In this document: positions 1 to 5,081 of the stretch, piece after piece | How positions within the stretch are numbered: the first letter of the stretch is position 1 | Layout: each line of letters begins with the position of its first letter | Assembly: GCA_902465465.1 (NCBI GenBank) | Contig: CABQNF010000098.1 | Coordinates: forward strand, 1 to 5,081 | Source of the DNA: an uncultured Collinsella sp. | GTDB lineage: Bacteria; Actinomycetota; Coriobacteriia; Coriobacteriales; Coriobacteriaceae | Direction of reading: 5' to 3' | DNA length: 5,081 nt | The notes under the pieces: model-generated | Told to the model about the DNA's origin: nothing | Database searches by the model: none | What the model saw: only the letters and a program-made list of their open reading frames with translations | Program-made: the position numbers and the translations under genes

Positions 1-1
1 C

Positions 2-1675
<1,674 letters not shown>

Positions 1676-1685
1676 GTCTCCCACC

Positions 1686-1810
1686 GCAGGATCTGAGGGC
1701 TGACCTTCGCGGACGTCCTCGGACATGAAAGAACCCCCGCTGCGCACTACGTGCGGCGGGGGTTCTTTCGTCCTGCGGAGTGTCCGCGAAGGTCAGCCCT
1801 CAGATCCTGC
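1686..1810. repeat. Long near-symmetric inverted repeat (about 125 bases) enclosing a terminator
   Basis: Bases 1686-1714 and 1782-1810 are perfect reverse complements over 29 bases; the left arm begins GCAGGATCTGAGGG. Between them lie two poorly paired segments of equal length (1715-1727 and 1769-1781, 13 bases each), and then the terminator stem at the tip. The whole block can therefore fold as one hairpin with a symmetric internal loop and a 2-base bulge. The left arm starts 10 bases after the PFOR stop codon, so it would lie in that gene's 3' untranslated RNA. I see no target-site duplication at the edges (cccacc before, tacgac after) and no transposase. It could be a non-autonomous mobile repeat, a REP-like element or a structured 3' end; the sequence alone does not decide. 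Confidence 0.85.
1727..1769 (+). terminator. Intrinsic terminator of the PFOR gene, possibly bidirectional
   Basis: Arms AAAGAACCCCCGC (1728-1740) and GCGGGGGTTCTTT (1756-1768) pair perfectly over 13 bases, and G1727/C1769 adds one more pair. An inner stem of five pairs (CGCAC 1743-1747 with GTGCG 1751-1755) closes on a three-base loop, with two unpaired bases at 1741-1742. The A-rich start and T-rich end of the stem could serve transcription from either side. It lies about 50 bases after the PFOR stop codon and forms the tip of the larger inverted repeat. Confidence 0.85.
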
Positions 1811-1814
1811 TACG

Positions 1815-1854
1815 ACTACGTCCTCGGATTGTGTGGGCGGATGAAGGACGTAGT
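1815..1854. repeat. Inverted repeat, 9-base arms
   Basis: ACTACGTCC at 1815-1823 and GGACGTAGT at 1846-1854 are perfect reverse complements around a 22-base loop. The block starts four bases after the large inverted repeat ends. It also carries a second copy of ACGTCCTCGGA (1818-1828), which occurs inside the large repeat at 1713-1723, so the two blocks share sequence. There is no T-tract after the stem, so it is not a typical terminator. Its function is unknown. Confidence 0.55.
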
Positions 1855-1867
1855 TGGCCGGGTATTC

Positions 1868-1922
1868 CGTCCCCTTCGCTGTTTCGCGGCTTTGCCGCGA
1901 AACCTCGCGCCACTTTGGGACG
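1868..1922. repeat. REP-like nested palindrome
   Basis: The core is a perfect 10-pair hairpin, GTTTCGCGGC (1881-1890), loop TTT, GCCGCGAAAC (1894-1903). It is enclosed by a six-pair outer repeat, CGTCCC (1868-1873) with GGGACG (1917-1922). No T-run follows on either strand, which argues against a simple terminator. A short, GC-rich, nested palindrome in an intergenic gap next to other palindromes is the usual look of a repetitive extragenic palindromic element. Assignment to such a family is inference, because no second copy of the core is visible in this window. Confidence 0.6.
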
Positions 1923-1998
1923 CGGGGGAGGACAGGGTTGCTGCCGTCTTTTCGGAGCTCTTCTTTATTCCTTTTGCTGGATGAAAAGCCCCTTGTTT

Positions 1999-2026
1999 TT
2001 GCAGGGGTGCATACTCGACTTATAAG
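1999..2026 (+). promoter_or_regulatory. Weak sigma-70-type promoter candidate upstream of arcC
   Basis: TTGCAG (1999-2004) and TATAAG (2021-2026) are separated by 16 bases and resemble -35 and -10 boxes. Transcription from here would give arcC a leader of roughly 300 bases containing the hairpin at 2258-2295. Other -10-like words (CATAAT at 2098, TATAAA at 2250) lack a good -35 partner. AT-rich sequence produces such matches by chance, so this is only a candidate. Confidence 0.25.
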
Positions 2027-2257
2027 TGCATAGAATCTCGTATAGTGCGAGTAAGATATTGCGCTGTCCGTTTTGTGTTTAGCAGAGATGTAGTTTGCAT
2101 AATCCGACATAATCCTCGCTTCATTTAAATAAAGTCGCACGTAAATTACGTAGATATGTCTGAGCTGGAGTTCTGTACGCTGAGCGGACAAAAACGACCG
2201 TTCACCGTTCCACTATTTTCAAAATGAATAAAATGAGCGATAAAGAGAATATAAACC

Positions 2258-2295
2258 TTAATAAACTCGCGTATCGCACGGACGCGGGTTATTAA
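2258..2295 (+). promoter_or_regulatory. Stem-loop in the arcC leader or promoter region
   Basis: Bases 2258-2271 pair with 2283-2295: TTAATAA with TTATTAA, then CTCGCG with CGCGGG, giving 13 pairs with one bulged A (2265) and one G:U pair, around an 11-base loop. It ends 19 bases before the arcC ribosome binding site. No T-run follows, so it is not a classic terminator. It may stabilise the mRNA 5' end, influence ribosome access, or act as a DNA operator. It does not match any riboswitch I recognise. Confidence 0.45.
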
Positions 2296-2314
2296 TGGGT
2301 TGTAGGCCTTTTAC

Positions 2315-2322
2315 AGAAAGGA
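2315..2322 (+). promoter_or_regulatory. Ribosome binding site of arcC, fixes the start codon
   Basis: AGAAAGGA lies 8 bases before the ATG at 2331. The in-frame ATG at 2295 would place this site inside the coding region, has no Shine-Dalgarno sequence of its own and overlaps the upstream stem. It would add residues MGCRPFTERIPA that do not resemble a carbamate kinase N-terminus. The start at 2331 is therefore preferred. Confidence 0.8.
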
Positions 2323-2330
2323 TTCCAGCA

Positions 2331-3293
2331 ATGTCTAAGCCTCTTGGCAAGCCCGATCGTATTGTCGTCGCCCTTGGCGGCAACGCCCTCGGCAACAACC
2401 CCGTCGAGCAGATCGAGGCCGTGAGCAACACCGCCCACGCTCTCCTCGGTCTCATCGAGCAGGGCAATGAGATCATCATCACCCACGGCAACGGCCCGCA
2501 GGTCGGCATGATCCAGAACGCCTTCGCCGCTGCCCACGATGCCATCGGTACCCCCGAGATGCCGCTGCCCGAGTGCGGCGCCATGTCCCAGGGCTACATT
2601 GGTTATCACCTGCAGCAGGGCATCGGCCGCGAGATGCACAAGCGCTATAAGCGTTGGCACGCCGCCACCGTCGTCACCCAGATCGAGTGCGACCCGGATG
2701 ATCCCGCGTTCAAGAACCCGACCAAGCCGATTGGCCCCTTCTACACCGAGGAGCAGGCCAAGGAGTTCATGGCCGAGGATCCCTCCAAGGTCTTCGTCGA
2801 GGATTCCGGCCGCGGCTGGCGTCGCGTCGTCGCTTCCCCCGATCCCAAGAAGATCGTCGAGGCCGACTCCATCCTCAACCTGCTCGACAACGAGTTCATC
2901 GTCATCGCCTGCGGTGGCGGCGGCATCCCCGTCGTCCGCGACTACGAGAACAAGGGCTGCTACAAGGGCGTTCCCGCCGTCATCGACAAGGACCTGGGCG
3001 GCGAGCTGCTGGCCGAGGACTGCGACGCCGACGTTCTGTTCCTGCTGACCGCCGTTGAGCATGTCGCCATCAACTTTGGCAAGCCCAACCAGGAGGAGCT
3101 CGAGGACCTCACCGCCGACGAGGCCGAGCGCCTGGCCGACGAGGGCCAGTTCGGCAAGGGTTCCATGGAGCCCAAGGTCCGCGCTGCCATCAAGTTCGCC
3201 CGTTCCCGCAAGGGCCGCACCTGCATCATCGGCGCCCTGGACAAGGCTGCCGAGACCATGGCCGGCCTCTCCGGTACCCGCATCCACGAGTAG
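2331..3293 (+). CDS. arcC: Carbamate kinase
   Basis: Carbamate kinase transfers the phosphate of carbamoyl phosphate to ADP, giving ATP, ammonia and CO2. It is the ATP-yielding step of the arginine deiminase pathway and related ureido or agmatine routes, in the cytoplasm. The product has 320 residues, the usual length for the amino-acid kinase fold enzyme. Motifs run in family order: VVALGGNALGN (12-22), IIITHGNGPQVG (48-59), MSQGYIGYHLQQ (85-96), NPTKPIGPFY (129-138), RRVVASPDPKKIVE (164-177), IACGGGGIPV (192-201), VPAVIDKDLGGELLA (214-228) and GKGSMEPKV (275-283). Lys132, Lys220 and Lys282 sit in the motifs holding the family's conserved active-site lysines. No arcA (arginine deiminase) or ornithine carbamoyltransferase gene is adjacent, so the source of carbamoyl phosphate is not shown here. 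The gene has its own leader and terminator and appears monocistronic. Codon bias is strong, like that of the PFOR gene. Confidence 0.96.
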   Translation: MSKPLGKPDRIVVALGGNALGNNPVEQIEAVSNTAHALLGLIEQGNEIIITHGNGPQVGMIQNAFAAAHDAIGTPEMPLPECGAMSQGYIGYHLQQGIGREMHKRYKRWHAATVVTQIECDPDDPAFKNPTKPIGPFYTEEQAKEFMAEDPSKVFVEDSGRGWRRVVASPDPKKIVEADSILNLLDNEFIVIACGGGGIPVVRDYENKGCYKGVPAVIDKDLGGELLAEDCDADVLFLLTAVEHVAINFGKPNQEELEDLTADEAERLADEGQFGKGSMEPKVRAAIKFARSRKGRTCIIGALDKAAETMAGLSGTRIHE

Positions 3294-3315
3294 TCTCTAC
3301 TCTGTTGCCTCTCTC

Positions 3316-3339
3316 GTGGGCGCCAGGCAAAGCGCCCAC
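3316..3339 (+). other. Short perfect hairpin after arcC
   Basis: GTGGGCGC (3316-3323) and GCGCCCAC (3332-3339) pair perfectly around an 8-base loop, 22 bases after the arcC stop. It is followed by AAACTAG rather than a T-run, so it is not a terminator by itself. It may protect the transcript 3' end or work together with the terminator 20 bases further on. Confidence 0.55.
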
Positions 3340-3358
3340 AAACTAGCCTCTCTTCATG

Positions 3359-3391
3359 AGCCCCGCAGTCCGCTCCGACTGCGGGGCTTTT
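3359..3391 (+). terminator. Intrinsic terminator of arcC
   Basis: AGCCCCGCAGTC (3359-3370) and GACTGCGGGGCT (3377-3388) form a perfect 12-pair stem with a 6-base loop, and the T-run TTTT spans 3388-3391. It lies 66 bases after the arcC stop codon. On the minus strand the stem is followed by CATGAAG, without a T-run, so it is unlikely to terminate the convergent peptidase gene efficiently. Confidence 0.92.
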
Positions 3392-3427
3392 GCTATTCAC
3401 CTAGTCGTTGGGGACGTTCTTAAATGA

Positions 3428-4429
3428 CTAGTAGTAGGCCCACATGGCTTCGACTTCGTTGAGGACCTCTACGACGCCCCAGCGGCGGGCGCTGCGGCTG
3501 GCCGAGTTGGGGTCGTAGACGCCAATCTGGTTGGCATCGTCGATGCCGTAGAGCACGATGTAGTGGCCTACGTTGGTAAACGTACCGGGGCGCACTGCGG
3601 CGATGACGGGCGCACCCGAGCGAAGTGCTTGGGTAATCGATTCGCGATCGTTATAGAGCTGTGTTCCGTTGAGCCCCAGCTGCCACGCACCGCCTGTCAT
3701 AAACGACCACTCGGTGGCACCGGTGGGGGCGTAGTTGCCGGCTTCGGCCAGTGCGCATATATCGACCGGCGTCTTATCGGTATGGCCGGTCTTAAAGATA
3801 TAGACCATGGTGAGGCAAGTGGGACCGCAAGCGTTTTCGCGAATAGTGCCACCGGCATAGGGCAGCTCCGACCATGCGGGGTCAATTTGGTAGATGTGGG
3901 GCATGGTGCCGGCCTGCCATTGCGAGCGTGGGGTCGAGAACGCAAAGGAGTAGCCGGGCGCGACGGGAGCTTTAAGCAGCTTGTCCTCGACGGTGGGCTC
4001 AAGACCGGCTGATCCGTGGGAGATACAGGATCCCAAAAACACAAAGACGAGGCAGGCGGCGATGGAGCAAAGCGCAAGGCGTAGGCGGCGGGCCGGAAGC
4101 GCGTGGCTTGTGGTGTGCGACGCGGGGTGAGGGGCGGAATTGCCGCGATCGCGTTGAGGTCGCGAAAAGGTGCGCTTGACGTAGTAGTCGGTCTTACGGC
4201 GATCGTAGCGGCGTGGCTGCGATGTGTCGGTCTGGCGTTGGCGTGTGCTCGTACTCACGCGGTCTGACTGCTGCACGGTACGGCTTTGCCGCCGCGAAGA
4301 AGCCCCGGGCTGCTCTTGGGGGCGCTGCGGGTTGTCGTTGTCGGAGGTGCTTCTGGGCGTTGGCGTGGTGCGGCCGGCAAGGCGCACGCTTTGTGGCCGT
4401 TGGTCGCCGTCATTGTATCCGTATGCCAT
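3428..4429 (-). CDS. Membrane-anchored C39-like cysteine peptidase (papain-fold), substrate unknown
   Basis: The product has 333 residues from the ATG at 4429. Residues 1 to about 112 are a low-complexity tail rich in Arg, Gln, Ser, Thr and Pro, probably disordered and cytoplasmic. ARRLR (113-117) then precedes one hydrophobic segment (about 118-135, LALCSIAACLVFVFLGSC), suggesting a type II anchor with the rest outside the cell. The C-terminal domain resembles the Peptidase_C39_2 family: QIDPAWSELPY (oxyanion-hole Gln at 181), ENACGPTC (likely nucleophile Cys201), VGHYIVLYGI (His289) and VYDPNS (Asp306). The likely catalytic set is thus intact. There is no neighbouring ABC transporter or double-glycine peptide, so a bacteriocin-processing role is not supported; a role in cell-surface protein or peptide cleavage is only inference. 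LGSC at 132-135 resembles a lipobox, but the long preceding tail is unlike a lipoprotein signal. It is convergent with arcC and divergent from the permease. A GTG start at 4438 is possible but less likely. Confidence 0.78.
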   Translation of the reverse strand: MAYGYNDGDQRPQSVRLAGRTTPTPRSTSDNDNPQRPQEQPGASSRRQSRTVQQSDRVSTSTRQRQTDTSQPRRYDRRKTDYYVKRTFSRPQRDRGNSAPHPASHTTSHALPARRLRLALCSIAACLVFVFLGSCISHGSAGLEPTVEDKLLKAPVAPGYSFAFSTPRSQWQAGTMPHIYQIDPAWSELPYAGGTIRENACGPTCLTMVYIFKTGHTDKTPVDICALAEAGNYAPTGATEWSFMTGGAWQLGLNGTQLYNDRESITQALRSGAPVIAAVRPGTFTNVGHYIVLYGIDDANQIGVYDPNSASRSARRWGVVEVLNEVEAMWAYY

Positions 4430-4435
4430 TCGAAT

Positions 4436-4441
4436 CACCTT
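4436..4441 (-). promoter_or_regulatory. Ribosome binding site of the C39-like peptidase gene, decides the start
   Basis: On the minus strand AAGGTG (4441 to 4436) lies 6 bases before the ATG at 4429. The alternative in-frame GTG at 4438-4436 is the last three bases of this site, and its only upstream Shine-Dalgarno-like word, GAGG, is just 4 bases away. The ATG start, with protein beginning MAYGYND, is therefore preferred. Confidence 0.6.
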
Positions 4442-4628
4442 GCCTCATGTGTAACTTGTCTATCCTACATAAAAAGGTGCACGACACATGGGTATGTGCG
4501 CCAAAAGCCTGACAAATGGTATGAACGTTGCCGCGCCGCGCGCCAAACGTCACGGCAACAGGTATTCAAAAGCAGACAAGATGAAAGCGTCCAAGACGAA
4601 TGACGTCTCCCGCCGTTCGTCCCAAAAA

Positions 4629-4680
4629 CGGCGCCGCTCGTTTTGCAGTTCTGCCTTCGGTCGAGCTGCGAGCGGCGCTG
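4629..4680 (-). terminator. Terminator-like hairpin, minus-strand orientation
   Basis: GCGCCGCTCG (4631-4640) and CGAGCGGCGC (4669-4678) are perfect 10-base inverted repeats around a 28-base loop, which itself contains GCAG-TT-CTGC (4645-4654). Read on the minus strand the stem is followed by CGTTTTTGGG, a short T-run, as in an intrinsic terminator; on the plus strand no T-run follows. It could stop minus-strand transcription before the peptidase gene, or be a structured leader element. The long loop lowers confidence in termination. Confidence 0.4.
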
Positions 4681-4719
4681 CTGCGCCAAGGCCGTATCTT
4701 AAAGCCATGGAATAAAAGC

Positions 4720-4763
4720 GCGCGGCAAAACGGACCGCGCAAGGGGTGACGCCAAGGGCGTCA
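4720..4763 (+). promoter_or_regulatory. Two tandem hairpins in the permease mRNA leader
   Basis: The first stem is GCGCGG (4720-4725) with CCGCGC (4735-4740) and a 9-base loop. The second is TGACGCC (4747-4753), loop AAG, GGCGTCA (4757-4763). Six bases separate the stems, and the second ends about six bases before the Shine-Dalgarno sequence. Both would lie in the permease mRNA if transcription starts upstream of 4720. They may control translation or mRNA stability. Neither the loops nor the linker match a riboswitch class I recognise. Confidence 0.45.
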
Positions 4764-4769
4764 AACAGG

Positions 4770-4777
4770 AAAGGAGG
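4770..4777 (+). promoter_or_regulatory. Strong ribosome binding site of the permease gene
   Basis: AAAGGAGG is a near-complete anti-16S match placed 6 bases before the ATG at 4784. It clearly selects this start over the internal in-frame ATG at 4829, which has no such site. Confidence 0.85.
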
Positions 4778-4783
4778 GGAACA

Positions 4784-5081
4784 ATGGCGGACAAGAACGC
4801 AGAAGTTGCAGTCGAGGATAACGGCGGCATGAAGAAAACGCTTTCGCTCTGGAACTTCTTCACCATCGGCTTCGGTGCCATCATCGGTACCGGTTGGGTT
4901 CTGCAGGTCGGCGACTGGATGGTCGTGGGCGGCGGTCCCGTTCCCGCTATGATCGCATTCCTCTTGGGTGCAATCTTCCTCGTGCCCGTCGGAGCTGTTT
5001 TCGGTGAGCTCACGGCTGCTATCCCCATCTCGGGCGGCATCGTCGAGTATGTCGATCGTAGCTTTGGCCGTACGCTGAGCT
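4784..5081 (+). CDS. APC-superfamily amino-acid permease, N-terminal part (3' end outside window)
   Basis: Only 99 codons are visible, about a fifth of a typical 450-500-residue transporter; the frame is open to the window edge. After a short, mostly polar cytoplasmic tail (1-19), the first membrane segment (about 22-45) contains TIGFGAIIGTGW, the glycine-rich unwound helix motif that in APC transporters contacts the amino-acid backbone. A second hydrophobic segment follows at about 54-76. The loop then reads GELTAAIPISGGIVEYVDRSFG (74-95), matching the conserved E-L-x(4)-P-x-S/A-G-G pattern before the third helix. The protein should sit in the cytoplasmic membrane and import or exchange amino acids using ion or substrate gradients. 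Substrate cannot be told from this part; arginine or ornithine exchange would suit a carbamate kinase nearby, but that is speculation. It is transcribed divergently from the peptidase gene and has a leader with two hairpins. Confidence 0.9.
   Translation, partial: MADKNAEVAVEDNGGMKKTLSLWNFFTIGFGAIIGTGWVLQVGDWMVVGGGPVPAMIAFLLGAIFLVPVGAVFGELTAAIPISGGIVEYVDRSFGRTLS

Larger units (their letters stand above)
1923..2330. other. AT-rich intergenic region upstream of arcC, no convincing gene
   Basis: No open frame here has a good ribosome binding site or a recognisable protein. Composition falls sharply compared with the flanking genes: only 17 of 60 bases are G or C between 2201 and 2260. Small elements seen are a weak terminator-like stem for the minus strand (CCCCT 1989-1993 with AGGGG 2003-2007, followed by a T-run on the minus strand), the palindrome ACGTAA-A-TTACGT at 2139-2151, a tandem heptamer ACCGTTC at 2197-2203 and 2204-2210, and ATTTT-C-AAAAT at 2215-2225. 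The palindromes and the tandem heptamer could be regulator sites for arcC, but I cannot name a regulator. Confidence 0.5.
4442..4769. other. Divergent intergenic region between peptidase and permease genes
   Basis: This roughly 330-base gap must hold the promoters of both flanking genes, but I see no convincing -35/-10 pair on either strand. It contains several inverted repeats. Those with shorter arms are GTTGCCG 4527-4533 with CGGCAAC 4553-4559, and GACGAA 4595-4600 with TTCGTC 4616-4621; three stronger ones are listed separately. A 75-codon basic frame at 4488-4715 runs through it but has poor coding support. No tRNA, T-box or riboswitch consensus was recognised. Confidence 0.5.

Noticed and set aside
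1686..1810. Complete insertion sequence or transposon
   Set aside because: Terminal inverted repeats are present, but no transposase frame lies between them and no target-site duplication flanks them.
1751..1984. Plus-strand open frames at 1751-1984 and 1780-2025
   Set aside because: They start inside the terminator and the long hairpin, lack ribosome binding sites and give no recognisable protein.
1793..2191. Minus-strand open frame of 132 codons in the gap upstream of arcC
   Set aside because: It begins with TTG without a ribosome binding site; the internal ATG at 2109 has only a GAGG three bases away. It runs straight through the REP-like palindrome and ends inside the large inverted repeat arm. 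No domain is recognisable and codon use is unlike the neighbouring genes.
2221..2240. ArgR box upstream of arcC
   Set aside because: TGAAT at 2225-2229 looks like one half-site, but the partner ATTCA half is missing at the expected spacing.
2292..3287. Long minus-strand open frame opposite arcC
   Set aside because: It is a shadow of a strongly GC-biased gene: the Leu/Gly/Val/Asp-rich translation has no motif, whereas the plus strand encodes every carbamate kinase motif.
4020..4076. Lipoprotein signal peptide in the C39-like protein
   Set aside because: LGSC follows a hydrophobic segment, but more than 110 hydrophilic residues precede that segment from the supported start, and no good internal start removes them; a membrane anchor is more likely.
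4488..4715. Plus-strand 75-codon basic frame in the divergent intergenic region
   Set aside because: AAAAAGG lies about 10 bases upstream, which is marginal. The composition is Arg/Lys/Ala/Ser-rich, no family is recognisable, and the frame overlaps the terminator-like hairpin at 4629-4680. A real small protein is not excluded but is not supported.
4747..4763. Possible guanidine-II or other riboswitch in the permease leader
   Set aside because: Guanidine-II needs two hairpins with ACGR loops. Here the second loop is AAG, and the ACGG in the first is not held as a tetraloop by flanking pairs. T-box and glycine riboswitch consensus words are absent too.

Overview
The window looks like a chromosomal segment of a strictly anaerobic, high-GC gut actinobacterium of the Coriobacteriia, most likely Collinsella or a close relative. 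The basis is a pyruvate:ferredoxin oxidoreductase next to a carbamate kinase, strong C/G-ending codon bias (GCC, AAG, CTC, GAG) in the metabolic genes, and AGGAGG-type ribosome binding sites. The genus is inferred from general familiarity; no search was run.

Layout. (1) 2-1675, plus strand: the C-terminal half of pyruvate:ferredoxin oxidoreductase, open at the 5' edge. (2) 1676-2330: a 655-base gap without a convincing gene. It holds a very long hairpin (1686-1810) with an intrinsic terminator at its tip, two further palindromic blocks (1815-1922), then an AT-rich stretch with a weak promoter candidate and a hairpin just before the next ribosome binding site. (3) 2331-3293, plus: a complete carbamate kinase gene (arcC), followed by a hairpin and a clear terminator. 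(4) 3428-4429, minus: a membrane-anchored C39-like (papain-fold) cysteine peptidase, convergent with arcC. (5) 4430-4783: a divergent intergenic region with several inverted repeats. (6) 4784-5081, plus: the N-terminus of an APC-superfamily amino-acid permease, cut by the window edge.

Functionally the segment fits anaerobic, amino-acid-supported energy metabolism. PFOR turns pyruvate into acetyl-CoA, CO2 and reduced ferredoxin. Carbamate kinase makes ATP from carbamoyl phosphate, usually the last step of arginine or related catabolism. The permease probably imports an amino acid or exchanges amino acids. Each gene appears to be its own transcription unit: strand changes, long gaps and terminators separate them, so a shared operon is not supported. 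The peptidase has no visible functional link to its neighbours.

I found no obvious defence system, CRISPR array, insertion sequence, tRNA or rRNA. The most unusual material is non-coding: the roughly 125-base near-symmetric hairpin after the PFOR gene and the adjacent palindromes, which look like a repeat family or a structured RNA 3' end.
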